Assembly (NCBI GenBank): GCA_022772525.1
Contig: JALFAD010000057.1
Coordinates: forward strand, 1-64,000
DNA from: Clostridiales bacterium
GTDB lineage: Bacteria > Bacillota > Clostridia > Oscillospirales > Oscillospiraceae
Direction: 5' to 3'
Length of the DNA stretch: 64,000 bases
Shown one piece after another: positions 33,925-43,708 of this stretch. The notes below the pieces were generated by a model that worked only from the letters and a program-made list of their open reading frames with translations, was not told the origin of the DNA and searched no databases. The translations under genes were made by a program, and so were the position numbers. How positions within the stretch are numbered: position 1 is the stretch's first letter; every line of letters begins with the position of its first letter.

Positions 33925-34809
33925 ATGAAGAAAACCAGTATTTTCATCATTGTCGTGGCGCTGGCTGCCGTACTGCTGGCTGGCTCCGTCTTTACGGTGG
34001 CGGAAAATGAATACGCCTGCACCGTGCGTTTCTCCAAAATCATTGACACCACCGCCGAATCCGGCCTTCATTTCAAGGTGCCTTTCCTCGACACGGTGAA
34101 GTATTTCAGCAAGGCCACCCAGCTCTACGACATTCCTCCCTCTGAGGTGCTGACCTCGGACAAACAGAATATGACCGTAGACTGCTACATTCTGTGGAGC
34201 ATTTCCGATCCCAAGCTGTTCTACCAGACCCTCGGCTCCAAATCCGTTGCGGAACAGCGGCTGGACGCCCTGACCTACAACGAGCTGAAAACCGTCATGG
34301 GCACGCTGGCTCAGAGTGACATCATCAACATGGAGGACGGCGCCAAGCGGAACGACATCTACGGAAGCATTGCCTCCGATGTAAACGCGCTGGCGAAAAC
34401 CTATGGCATCCGGGTAGAGGATGTGAAAATCAAACAGTTTGACCTGCCGGAAAGCAACCTGAATGCGGTCTACGGGCGCATGATTTCCGAACGGAACCAG
34501 ATGGCGGAAAAGTACACCGCCGACGGAAATTATGAAGCCTCCATTATCCGCAACGACGTGGACAAAAAGGTGAACATCATGGTATCCGACGCCCAGGCCG
34601 AGGCCGCCAAGCGGGAAGCCGAGGGTGAGCAGGAATATATGCGGCTGCTGGCGGAGGCCTACGATAGTCGCGACAAGCAGGAATTTTATGAATTCACCCT
34701 TGCACTGGACGCGCTCAAATCCAGCCTGAACGGCAATGACAAAACCGTCATTCTGGACGCCAACTCCGATCTGGCGAAAATCCTGATGGGAGCCGCCGGC
34801 GATCGCTGA
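33925..34809 (+). CDS. hflC: HflC-like SPFH membrane protein
   Basis: 294 residues. N-terminal anchor (IFIIVVALAAVLLAGSVFTV), SPFH core with YACTVRFSKIIDTTAESGLH, and a helical tail with DAQAEAAKREAEGEQEYMRL. Three bases after hflK. It is the obligate partner of HflK in membrane-protease control. Confidence 0.92.
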   Translation: MKKTSIFIIVVALAAVLLAGSVFTVAENEYACTVRFSKIIDTTAESGLHFKVPFLDTVKYFSKATQLYDIPPSEVLTSDKQNMTVDCYILWSISDPKLFYQTLGSKSVAEQRLDALTYNELKTVMGTLAQSDIINMEDGAKRNDIYGSIASDVNALAKTYGIRVEDVKIKQFDLPESNLNAVYGRMISERNQMAEKYTADGNYEASIIRNDVDKKVNIMVSDAQAEAAKREAEGEQEYMRLLAEAYDSRDKQEFYEFTLALDALKSSLNGNDKTVILDANSDLAKILMGAAGDR

Positions 34810-34883
34810 CAAAGCGTGCCTGGACGGTGCATCATCGAAAGTCCAATGAGTTCAGCTCGGTTTCGACACCAATATATAATGAC

Positions 34884-34913
34884 AGGGGCGGGTTATTGAC
34901 CCGCCCCTTGTTT
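34884..34913 (+). terminator. Terminator of hflKC
   Basis: Ten-bp stem AGGGGCGGGT with ACCCGCCCCT, loop TATTG, then TGTTT. It is preceded by a module also seen before the terminator at 14733. Confidence 0.8.
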
Positions 34914-34945
34914 ACTTGTAAATTCCTGCATTGAGCATCGCCTCC

Positions 34946-35020
34946 GATACCGAGCTAGGCCCAGTGGTGTAACGATTATAAAAAGCTGGCGCACGTACTG
35001 GCTGTCCGCCCTGCGGACAA
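34946..35020 (-). repeat. Family A repeat, copy A6
   Basis: CGATACCGAGCTAGG, CCCAGTGGTGTAACGAT, GCGCACGTACTGG, and hairpin GTCCGC-CCT-GCGGAC at 35004-35018. It lies in a 645-base gene-free stretch (34810-35454). Confidence 0.85.
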
Positions 35021-35054
35021 TGCAAAAACCGCGGCGTGCGCCGCGGTTTTTGCA
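35021..35054. terminator. Perfect 16-bp hairpin with T/A tracts
   Basis: TGCAAAAACCGCGGCG and CGCCGCGGTTTTTGCA around TG. It could end transcription on either strand. No gene is recognised directly before it; a tiny 9-codon frame with a good binding site follows at 35077. Confidence 0.7.
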
Positions 35055-35272
35055 ACAAGAAAAGAGGAGAGGAAAAATGAAAAAGATGGTAGGTAGCAAT
35101 TTATAGAAACCGTCCTGTTTAGGACTGGAGTAGGTTCGCTTGATCTTTATGGCTTCATTATACCTGTAAAATATTAAGGAAAAAAGGGGATAGTTGTTAA
35201 GCAAGTATTAAGTTTTGTGAAGATTGTTCATTTTCGTGGTCAAATATTGTTCATATTTACAGCTTGACAAAA

Positions 35273-35351
35273 GGCGGCAGGGCCGCCGTCCAATGCGTGC
35301 GTAAGCTGATCTGTATTCGACGCACCATAGGGCACCGCTCGGTATCGCTAA
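35273..35351 (+). repeat. Family A repeat, copy A7
   Basis: Hairpin GGCGGC-AGG-GCCGCC, then CCAATGCGTGCG, CGCACCATAGGGC and CGCTCGGTATCGC. Confidence 0.85.
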
Positions 35352-35366
35352 CATACGGTATCATGA

Positions 35367-35400
35367 CTCCGCCCACTCCACACTCCACTCTCCACTCCTC
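35367..35400. repeat. Family D short-period tract (CCACTCCA type)
   Basis: Units CCCACT, CCACACT, CCACTCT, CCACTCCT, CACACT just before the pckA terminator. Confidence 0.6.
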
Positions 35401-35406
35401 ACACTA

Positions 35407-35438
35407 AAAATGTCCTCAGCCGAAGCTGAGGACATTTT
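35407..35438. terminator. Terminator of pckA
   Basis: Fourteen-bp stem AAAATGTCCTCAGC with GCTGAGGACATTTT, loop CGAA; it continues with T on the minus side. Confidence 0.9.
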
Positions 35439-35454
35439 CACTCTTATAAGGGGA

Positions 35455-37053
<1,599 letters not shown>

Positions 37054-37151
37054 TGGAAAAACCTCTTTCATTATAATTTAAGGGACACGCTTTGCTGCAT
37101 CCGCGGGGATTCCCGTTTTTTTCAACATGGTATCCCAAACTTTGCAATTCT

Positions 37152-37180
37152 ATCTTACACTATCGATAAAAGAAAATCAA
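37152..37180 (-). promoter_or_regulatory. Probable promoter of pckA
   Basis: Minus strand: TTGATT (37180-37175), 17 bases, TAAGAT (37157-37152). The leader is about 95 bases. Confidence 0.55.
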
Positions 37181-37282
37181 TATCCAATTCTGTTAAAAAA
37201 TTATGGACAGGATAAGGTTTTTTGTATATGCCGGCAACGGAAGATAGATTGGTAAGAAAAAGATTGGTTTCTGCACCGCAAA

Positions 37283-37308
37283 AGCAGCACGGATCTCTCC
37301 GTGCCGCT
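37283..37308 (-). terminator. Terminator of mutarotase gene
   Basis: Minus strand stem AGCGGCACGGA with TCCGTGCTGCT (one mismatch), then TTTGC. Confidence 0.65.
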
Positions 37309-37314
37309 TCGTAT

Positions 37315-38193
37315 TTATCGCACAAAATCCGTACTCAGGGTGCAGCTCCATTCCTCGCCGGGGGCCAGAATGGCGGCAGCGGGCTTTTCTTCCCAGCGGG
37401 TGCTGCCGTTTTCCGGGGAGGGCAGGCTGTGCCACGGCTCGATACACACGAATTTGGGCGTACCGGGCTTGCTCCAGATCAGGGTGTAGGGGAACTGGGA
37501 GATGTCGCAGACCACCGCCCGGCCCGTGTCCTTTTCGTACAGCCCCAGGGTCTGGGAGCGCAGGTTTACCATGCAGTGAGAGTCATTGGCGAAGAGCTTG
37601 TCGTCAATGGGAATGGACTGGATGTTGGAGCCGAGATAATAGAGATTGCCGTGCATCAGCCCGTGGGGCAGGTTGTTGACGCACAGGGGAGACTCCGGCT
37701 CGGAAAAACGCAGCTCGTAGTCTTCGGCGGTGTGCTTGTCGTCGAAGGGAATGGCAAAGCCGGGATGGTAGCCGATGCCGAAGGGCATGGCGCACCCGTC
37801 CAGATTCTCCACACTCAGGGTGTGGTGCAGGGTGCTGCCCTCCAGCGTAAAGATGGACACCAACCGGAATTCGTAGGGGAACATTTTCCGGGTTTCCTCG
37901 TCTGCACACAGCTCCAGCACCAGCGTATCCCGGCTCTGATCCACAAAGCTGTGCTCCATCAGGCGGGCAAAGCCGTGCTGGGGGGACTGGCAGGTTTGTC
38001 CCTTAGCCTCGATGACGCCGTCCACCACCTTGCCGCAGTGGGGGAACAGAATGGGCGCGTGATAGCCCCAAACCGTCTTATCCGCCTGCCACATATGCTC
38101 CACGCCGTCACACTTTCGGATCACGCTTTTGATCTGAGCGCCGGAGGTGGTGATCGTGACCTTCAGGTACTCGTTTTCCAGTGTGTAGTCCAT
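37315..38193 (-). CDS. Aldose 1-epimerase family protein
   Basis: 292 residues. Galactose-mutarotase-like fold of the YeaD/LacX type: LKVTITTSGAQIKSVIRK, HAPILFPHCGKVVDG, SPQHGFARLMEHSFVD (active-site His near residue 73), GIGYHPGFAIPFDD (second His) and FVCIEPWHSLPSPEN with the acidic residue. It would interconvert anomers of an aldose or aldose phosphate. It is a single gene between repeat DNA and its terminator. Confidence 0.88.
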   Translation of the reverse strand: MDYTLENEYLKVTITTSGAQIKSVIRKCDGVEHMWQADKTVWGYHAPILFPHCGKVVDGVIEAKGQTCQSPQHGFARLMEHSFVDQSRDTLVLELCADEETRKMFPYEFRLVSIFTLEGSTLHHTLSVENLDGCAMPFGIGYHPGFAIPFDDKHTAEDYELRFSEPESPLCVNNLPHGLMHGNLYYLGSNIQSIPIDDKLFANDSHCMVNLRSQTLGLYEKDTGRAVVCDISQFPYTLIWSKPGTPKFVCIEPWHSLPSPENGSTRWEEKPAAAILAPGEEWSCTLSTDFVR

Positions 38194-38221
38194 AGGGGGT
38201 GCCTCCTTATTTCTATTTCAA

Positions 38222-38327
38222 AGCCTTCCCCTCTGAGGAAGGTGGCATGGCGACAGCCGTGACGGAAGAGGATTACCTCTCCCGACCTCGCTGACACTCG
38301 GCCACCCACCCCAAAGGGGAGGGCATA
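38222..38327. repeat. Family B miniature element with inverted ends (copy 6)
   Basis: AGCCTTCCCCTCTGAGGAAG, GGTGGC and GACGGAAGAGG face CCTCTCCCGACCTCG, GGCCACC and CCCCAAAGGGGAGGGC. About 106 bp, complete; it separates the mutarotase and uppP genes. Confidence 0.75.
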
Positions 38328-38334
38328 TAACCTG

Positions 38335-39216
38335 TTACGCAAACAAAGCAAAATACACCAGCACGACAATGCCCAGCACAATCCGGTACACGCCGAAGGC
38401 GGAGAAGGAATGGCTGCGGACATACTGCATCAGGCCCTTGATGACAAGCAAACTCACCACAAAGGACACCACACAGCCCACCACCAGCACGCCGATTTCC
38501 GTGCCGGTGGCGCTGACGCCGGACAGCAGGAACTTGAGCATTTTGATTGCGGAGGCTCCCAGCATGGTGGGAATCGCCATGAAGAAGGAAAATTCCGCGC
38601 CGGCGCTGCGGCCTACGCCGATTAAAATTGCACCCAGAATGGTGGAGCCGGACCGGGAGGTGCCGGGGATCAGGCTCAGGCACTGAAACAGGCCGATGGT
38701 CAGGGCGGTGCGGTATGTAATGTCATAAACATTGTCAACAGAATTCTGCTTCAGCCGGGCGACGGTCACCCCGTCCTTCGTGGAAATCCGCTGGAATTCT
38801 CCACGGGTATTGCGGCGCTCAACCAGAATAAAGGCGATGCCGTAGACAATCAGGGCGATGGACACCACCACCGCGTTGTGCAGATGGGCATCCATCCAGT
38901 CGTCGAACAGCACGCCCACGATGCCCGAGGGAATGATGGCAGCGATGACCTTGAACCAGAGCTGCCAGGTCTGCTTCTTTTCCGCGCCCGATTTGCTGGG
39001 AGAGAAGGGGTTCAGCTTGTGGAAGAACAGCACTATAACCGCCAAAATAGCGCCCAGCTGAATCACCACGTCAAACATACTCTTAAACGCGTCGGATACG
39101 TTCAGAGTGATAAATTCGTCCAGCAGAATCAGATGTCCCGTGGAGGAAATGGGCAGCCACTCCGTCACGCCCTCCACAATGCCGAATAATACGGCTTTTA
39201 ATAACTCTACTACCAT
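38335..39216 (-). CDS. uppP: Undecaprenyl-diphosphatase
   Basis: 293 residues, about eight membrane helices. It recycles undecaprenyl pyrophosphate, the lipid carrier of wall synthesis (bacitracin target). FGIVEGVTEWLPISSTGHLI carries the catalytic Glu/Ser/His cluster near residues 12-31, and SLIPGTSRSGSTILGAILIG near residue 165 the second motif. AAGGAG precedes the ATG at 39216. Confidence 0.95.
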   Translation of the reverse strand: MVVELLKAVLFGIVEGVTEWLPISSTGHLILLDEFITLNVSDAFKSMFDVVIQLGAILAVIVLFFHKLNPFSPSKSGAEKKQTWQLWFKVIAAIIPSGIVGVLFDDWMDAHLHNAVVVSIALIVYGIAFILVERRNTRGEFQRISTKDGVTVARLKQNSVDNVYDITYRTALTIGLFQCLSLIPGTSRSGSTILGAILIGVGRSAGAEFSFFMAIPTMLGASAIKMLKFLLSGVSATGTEIGVLVVGCVVSFVVSLLVIKGLMQYVRSHSFSAFGVYRIVLGIVVLVYFALFA

Positions 39217-39237
39217 AAATAACTCCTTCATTCAGCG

Positions 39238-39276
39238 TAAATATCTTGTATCTTGTATCTTCTATCTTGTATCTCC
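39238..39276. repeat. Family D short-period tract (TATCTTG type)
   Basis: TATCTTG, TATCTTG, TATCTTC, TATCTTG, TATCTCC upstream of uppP. Matches the unit of the 29037 tract. Confidence 0.65.
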
Positions 39277-39319
39277 TATCATACCTTTTCCCAAAGCGAT
39301 TTTCAACCCCTTTTTCGTG

Positions 39320-39383
39320 TTCACAAATTGGGGGTGTATTCTTTACAAATTGTTCACGTTCCTTCGCGTCAATGCGCTATAAT
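39320..39383 (+). promoter_or_regulatory. Response-regulator promoter with phased TTYACA boxes
   Basis: TTCACA (39320), TTTACA (39342) and TTCACG (39353) are set 22 and 11 bases apart. A TATAAT at 39378-39383 has no good -35. TTHACA direct repeats at 11-base steps resemble PhoP/PhoB-type binding sites, so autoregulation is plausible. Confidence 0.55.
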
Positions 39384-39415
39384 AGGGAAAAAGGAAACAT
39401 AGGGAGGAAACAACC

Positions 39416-40102
39416 ATGGCTGTATCGGTTTTAATCGCGGAAGACGATCATAATATTGCGGAGCTGCTGCAAATGTACCTGGAAAAGGAGGGCTACGCCG
39501 TGACGGTCGCCACTGACGGCGGACAGGGCCTTGCCAAGTTCCGGGCCATCAAGCCCGATCTGGTGCTGCTGGATGTGATGATGCCCGTCATGGACGGCTG
39601 GGCCGTGTGCAAGGCCATTCGGGCCGAGTCCCAGACCCCCATCATCATGCTCACCGCCAAGGGCGAGACGGACGATAAAGTGAACGGCCTGAAGGCCGGC
39701 GCCGATGATTACATCACCAAACCCTTTGAAATGAAGGAGGTACTGGCCCGGATTGAGGCGGTGCTGCGCCGCACCTCCGGCGTCACCACGGAGAAAAAGG
39801 CCCGGAAGCTGGTGTTCGACAAGCTGACCATCGACATGGACGCCTTTGAGCTCATCGTGGACGGCAAGAAAATCGACACGCCCCCCAAGGAGATGGAACT
39901 GCTGTATTACCTCGCTTCCTCTCCCAACCGGGTCTACACCCGCAATCAGCTGCTGGACGAGGTTTGGGGCTTCGACTACTTCGGCGATTCCCGGACGGTG
40001 GACGTCCACGTCAAGCGGCTTCGCGAGAAGCTGGAAAATGTGCACTCCAACTGGAGTCTGAAAACCGTCTGGGGCGTTGGGTATAAGTTCGAGGTTCTCT
40101 AA
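39416..40102 (+). CDS. OmpR/PhoB-family response regulator, 3' end restored by an integrated element
   Basis: 228 residues. Receiver domain: IAEDDHNIAELLQMYLEKEG, phospho-acceptor Asp in LVLLDVMMPVMDGW near residue 54, Thr in IIMLTAKGE and Lys in YITKPFEMKEV. Winged-helix output domain: DTPPKEMELLYYLASSPNRV, then DEVWGFDYFGDSRTVDVHVK. AGGGAGG lies before the ATG. The last codons (KFEVL-stop) are repeated with three synonymous changes at 55012-55032, the other end of the integrated element. Its natural partner is very likely the histidine kinase at 55799, followed by HtrA. Confidence 0.93.
   Translation: MAVSVLIAEDDHNIAELLQMYLEKEGYAVTVATDGGQGLAKFRAIKPDLVLLDVMMPVMDGWAVCKAIRAESQTPIIMLTAKGETDDKVNGLKAGADDYITKPFEMKEVLARIEAVLRRTSGVTTEKKARKLVFDKLTIDMDAFELIVDGKKIDTPPKEMELLYYLASSPNRVYTRNQLLDEVWGFDYFGDSRTVDVHVKRLREKLENVHSNWSLKTVWGVGYKFEVL
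40082..40102 (+). other. attL-type direct repeat
   Basis: Starts TATAAGTT and ends in the response-regulator stop codon. It differs from the copy at 55012 at three third-codon positions. Confidence 0.8.
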
Positions 40103-40103
40103 T

Positions 40104-40193
40104 ACTACCATATTCAAAAAAGTGCTTGAGTTTCAAGCACTTTTTTGTTATCATATAGCTGTGAGCAAAAGAAAAACTACCAATAAACTACCA
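40104..40193. promoter_or_regulatory. ACTACCA arm-type repeats, left end
   Basis: ACTACCA at 40104-40110, 40176-40182 and 40187-40193 (the last pair 11 bases apart). The same heptamer is at 54868 and 54880, with an inverted one at 54851. Likely integrase or excisionase arm sites. Confidence 0.65.
40116..40146. terminator. Terminator supplied by the element after the response regulator
   Basis: Fourteen-bp stem AAAAAAGTGCTTGA with TCAAGCACTTTTTT around GTT. Confidence 0.9.
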
Positions 40194-40243
40194 AAGCGAT
40201 TTTGGGAGTTTTCAGAGAGTAGAAAAGGGGGATTTTCACAGCT

Positions 40244-41575
40244 ATGGCACGGAAGGACGAGTATAAAGCAACAGAATATCCTGGAATCAAGCAAAGAATC
40301 TCGGATGGCAAGTATCTTGCAATTATTGACCTGGGAAGACAGCCAAAACTAGATAAAAAGACCGGGTTAATCGTAGAAAAGCAGTGCAAAACCCAAAAAC
40401 TCTTTGACACGCTAAAAGAGGCCAAAGCATACCAAGGGGAGAATAATAAGGCTAAATCAAGTCAAAAGGTGTCACAGGTGGCTGGAAAGGTCACTTTCAG
40501 ACAGGCCATTGCGGACTATGACGCAAAGTACAGTAAGGGCTGGAGTGCATCCTACGCAGCACAAAAGAAAAACCAGGAGCGTCGCATGATTGCCTACTTC
40601 GGAGATACCGATGTTCGCAAGATCGATACACTTGCCATTGAGGAGTTTTTTGAATGGTGCCGGACACCAAATGAGGTATACAACACCTCACTGAGTAATA
40701 ACACCATTGAAAAGTACAAAACACACATGAGCGATCTCTGGAAGTTTATGAAGAAAGGCAAAAAGTACGGGGTTACTGAAAATGTTGTCACCGATGCCGA
40801 TATTGGAGAAATCGAAAAATTTGAGGCCGAAATTCTTACCATTGAGCAGGTCAAGTATCTGCTGTGGTATGTGACGCATTGTGAGAAGGACTACTCCGTT
40901 TTCAGCCTCCTTGCCATCCCGGTTCTGGCAGGACTTCGCCGTGGCGAGTTGTGCGGCCTGAGATGGAAGGACATTGACTTCGAGAAAAAGGTTATAGATG
41001 TGGCTCAGCAGCGGATGCAGGCTGGCTCAAAGACGGTTGTAAAAGTTCCAAAAATGGGTGATGACAACGGCAAGACCCGATTTGAACGCAGGCAGCGTTA
41101 TGCCGCCCTGCCCGATACGCTGGCAATCCTCTTGAAGAAGGTCAAGGAGCAGCAGGCCCAGTTTCTGGGGGCAGAGCCAGGCCCAGAGGACTACGTTTAC
41201 AGGACAAAGATGAATATGGTCAAGGGAGATTTACCCCGCCCTGGCAAGGTCTCCAAGCGTTTTAAGGAACTTCAGGAGAGATGCAACAAAGTCCGAGAAA
41301 TTAAGGAATTGGAGCCGTTTCCCGTTATTCGGCTGCACGATTTACGGCATACCTTCATTTCCATGTGCATCAACGGAAAAGTAGACCAACTCCAGGTATC
41401 CGCAAACTGCGGTCACCGAAACGAGGACCGGCATTTAAGCACGACCATCAAAGTATATTGGCACGATAACGATGACAGAACGGAAATCAGAGAATATATC
41501 GACAACACTTTCAAGGATGTTGATATCACCATCCCTGATTTGTCGGAAAGTGTGCTGGATGATTTGGTGAAGTAA
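40244..41575 (+). CDS. int: Tyrosine-type integrase
   Basis: 443 residues. N-terminal arm-binding-like region, then a SAM-like core-binding domain (residues about 85-195) and a catalytic domain. Catalytic residues are visible: Arg in VLAGLRRGELCGLRW near residue 230, HDLRH near residues 365-369, and CGHRNEDRHLSTTIKVYWH with the second His and nucleophile Tyr near residue 406. It integrates and excises the element. It starts 141 bases inside the left end, beside the ACTACCA repeats. Confidence 0.95.
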   Translation: MARKDEYKATEYPGIKQRISDGKYLAIIDLGRQPKLDKKTGLIVEKQCKTQKLFDTLKEAKAYQGENNKAKSSQKVSQVAGKVTFRQAIADYDAKYSKGWSASYAAQKKNQERRMIAYFGDTDVRKIDTLAIEEFFEWCRTPNEVYNTSLSNNTIEKYKTHMSDLWKFMKKGKKYGVTENVVTDADIGEIEKFEAEILTIEQVKYLLWYVTHCEKDYSVFSLLAIPVLAGLRRGELCGLRWKDIDFEKKVIDVAQQRMQAGSKTVVKVPKMGDDNGKTRFERRQRYAALPDTLAILLKKVKEQQAQFLGAEPGPEDYVYRTKMNMVKGDLPRPGKVSKRFKELQERCNKVREIKELEPFPVIRLHDLRHTFISMCINGKVDQLQVSANCGHRNEDRHLSTTIKVYWHDNDDRTEIREYIDNTFKDVDITIPDLSESVLDDLVK

Positions 41576-41606
41576 TAACAAAGAAAACCTGATATCTGAA
41601 TAGCGA

Positions 41607-41651
41607 AAAATCCCGATTGAGGCAAATGCTCTTTGTTTCAATCGGGATTTT
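41607..41651. terminator. Terminator of integrase gene
   Basis: AAAATCCCGATTGA and TCAATCGGGATTTT around 17 bases. Confidence 0.85.
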
Positions 41652-41775
41652 CTGTTACAAATGTCACCAATATACCTATGTAAACAACCCAGGGCAATTT
41701 TAAATTTGTATGGAAAAAATACTTGCTCATTCTTATCATTATTGGAAAAAATCTGACAATTGCAAATGGGAACAC

Positions 41776-41855
41776 GCTGCTTAATGCAGCTATCAGCAGC
41801 AATATTGGGCCTCATCACCGGCAGGAACACCATGTCGATGATGAGGCCTTTTTTG
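41776..41855 (+). other. Hairpin cluster ending in an intrinsic terminator
   Basis: GCTGC-TTAAT-GCAGC is followed by a 10-bp stem GGCCTCATCA/TGATGAGGCC with a 21-base loop and six T. There is no gene directly upstream on this strand, so it may end a small RNA starting in 41652-41770. Nothing else is recognised between the integrase and 42207 except a 70-codon frame without a binding site. Confidence 0.45.
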
Positions 41856-42207
41856 TTTTCAGATCCGTATCGCCCGCCCTTTATTATTCGACTATTCTAT
41901 AATTCTGGTGCACGAAAATAGCGCAAATGCCAAAGAAAAGCTCAAAAAATTATCAAAAACAAATCATCATATTAGATAAAGCCTTGGTATTGCACTTTCC
42001 ATTGCAGACCAATGGGACGATGTTCCTGCAATATGAGGGAGCGGATAACCATTCAGAAATGATTTCAAAAATTTTTCCTGATTTCCCTCCCGAAAGCAGA
42101 CGAGGAAACGATAATAAAGGCAAAAGGGCACACGTTTAGCGGGCGACTGGCGGCAGAGGCTTCGTTGCTGATACTGTGAAAGACACGCAGTTGAACGGGT
42201 AGGGACG

Positions 42208-43650
42208 ATGGTAATTGCCTCGATATTTATTGCAAACGACTTAAAGCGGCCCAGGCCGAAAGAGTTTAATCGTCACACAGCCCTATATCCCCCTATCCCA
42301 GACCAATATCTGCATGACACGCCTATATCTGAGAGCGTGATTTTTGGAACTGACCATCACACAGGAAAGCTGGTTCAGGCAGAGCGGGGGCACCACGTTA
42401 TGATTTGTGGCTCCACCGGATCGGGTAAAACGGCTACATCACTCATACCCTCTATTCTGTCCTGCAAAACAGGCTCCAAGCAGATTGTTGACATTAAATC
42501 CCGTGAGCTGGCCTACAAGACTGCGGACATTTACAACCCCAATACCATTGTTGTTGACATGAATCTTCAAGCTCCCTATGTGTGGGGCTGGGACATCTTC
42601 TACAAGCTGAAAAAAGATGGCACGGATACAGAGCAAGAGGTTCTAAGCGTTGTTCGTGAGGTTGCATCCGTTATCATCCCGAAATCCGACAGCGGGGATG
42701 GCTTCTGGGCCGATGCAGCCCGAAACGAGTTCATAGGTTTAACACTATTCGAGTTCTGTTACAACAGTAATTACGAGTTTATCGACATCTGCCGCTCCAT
42801 GCTGACCATCCCATTGCGGGAACACATGGAAACGGCATTAAATACGGTGAAGAAATCATCTTTGGTAGCAGCATTTCTAACTGGCCTTGCAGCCACAGCA
42901 GATGAAACCCTTTTTTCTATTGATATCACCCTGAATCAAGCACTTTTCGTATTTTTATCGGACGATATTGTTTACTTTCTTCGGGATAATCCCAAACGGG
43001 CAAATCCGATCATGCTGGATAAAGAGGGCGTGTCCCAGTATATTTGTGTATCAGAAGAAAAACTGGATTCAGGCTATGACAAAATCATCTGCATTGTGCT
43101 GAAACAGTCTCTAATGCAGATTCAAAGCCGGACAACGACAGGGAAATACCCCCAGACAATGCTTCTAATTGACGAATGGCAAAGGATCACGGAAAGCGTT
43201 ACAGAGCTGAGAGGCTGCACCTCTACCTTCTTAAAGACTGGACGCTCGAAACACGCCACCGTTGTGTTATGCGTTCAAAATCTGGATAATTTCAAGAAAG
43301 AGGTTATCTATGACATTCTCAGTAACATCCACTACTTTTATATTCTGGCCTCCAACAACGCCAATTCTCTGACCACGGAGGTTGTCTGCAAAATGGCGGG
43401 GTCATATTACGAAAAAGAAAAGTCCTATTCCCAGAGCAACAGCACCAGCGTCAGTACCTCATATAAGGAAAAGCAAATTCTACGCCCAGAGGATTTGAAC
43501 CAGCTTGGGGATGATGCCGTGCTGTTAATCACAAACTACGGTTATGTCCGCACGAATAAGAATGGCTCAGCCTACTACAAGACCGAGCCATTCAAGAGCC
43601 AATATGAAAAAATCGTTGCCGTTAATAGGAATGTAATGTTGAACGTATAA
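42208..43650 (+). CDS. TraG/VirD4-type coupling ATPase, N-terminally short
   Basis: 480 residues. Walker A GSTGSGKTATSLIPSIL near residue 70, Walker B MLLIDEWQRI near residue 320, and the TraG motifs SDSGDGFWADAARNEFIGLT and FLKTGRSKHATVVLCVQNLD. It would link the relaxase-DNA complex to a type IV channel. The usual two N-terminal membrane helices are reduced to a single weak one (MVIASIFIA), and an in-frame stop lies some 14 codons upstream, so this is the full frame. No other channel genes are present, so it may pair with a helper's machinery. Followed by a terminator. Confidence 0.85.
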   Translation: MVIASIFIANDLKRPRPKEFNRHTALYPPIPDQYLHDTPISESVIFGTDHHTGKLVQAERGHHVMICGSTGSGKTATSLIPSILSCKTGSKQIVDIKSRELAYKTADIYNPNTIVVDMNLQAPYVWGWDIFYKLKKDGTDTEQEVLSVVREVASVIIPKSDSGDGFWADAARNEFIGLTLFEFCYNSNYEFIDICRSMLTIPLREHMETALNTVKKSSLVAAFLTGLAATADETLFSIDITLNQALFVFLSDDIVYFLRDNPKRANPIMLDKEGVSQYICVSEEKLDSGYDKIICIVLKQSLMQIQSRTTTGKYPQTMLLIDEWQRITESVTELRGCTSTFLKTGRSKHATVVLCVQNLDNFKKEVIYDILSNIHYFYILASNNANSLTTEVVCKMAGSYYEKEKSYSQSNSTSVSTSYKEKQILRPEDLNQLGDDAVLLITNYGYVRTNKNGSAYYKTEPFKSQYEKIVAVNRNVMLNV

Positions 43651-43655
43651 AAAAT

Positions 43656-43707
43656 CTCTGCCAGATTCATACCGGGTTTTCCCCCGGTATGAACGGCAGA
43701 GTTTTTT
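43656..43707. terminator. Terminator between coupling protein and lipoprotein genes
   Basis: Nested stem CTCTGCC/GGCAGAG enclosing CATACCGGG/CCCGGTATG, then GTTTTTTG. Confidence 0.88.
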
Positions 43708-43708
43708 G

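Noticed and set aside
34810..35454. Possible riboswitch or T-box before pckA or after hflKC
   Set aside because: The stretch is explained by a terminator, two family A repeats, a hairpin and a short-period tract; no known riboswitch core was seen.
41927..42139. A 70-codon frame before the coupling-protein gene
   Set aside because: No ribosome binding site and no recognisable feature; left unannotated.
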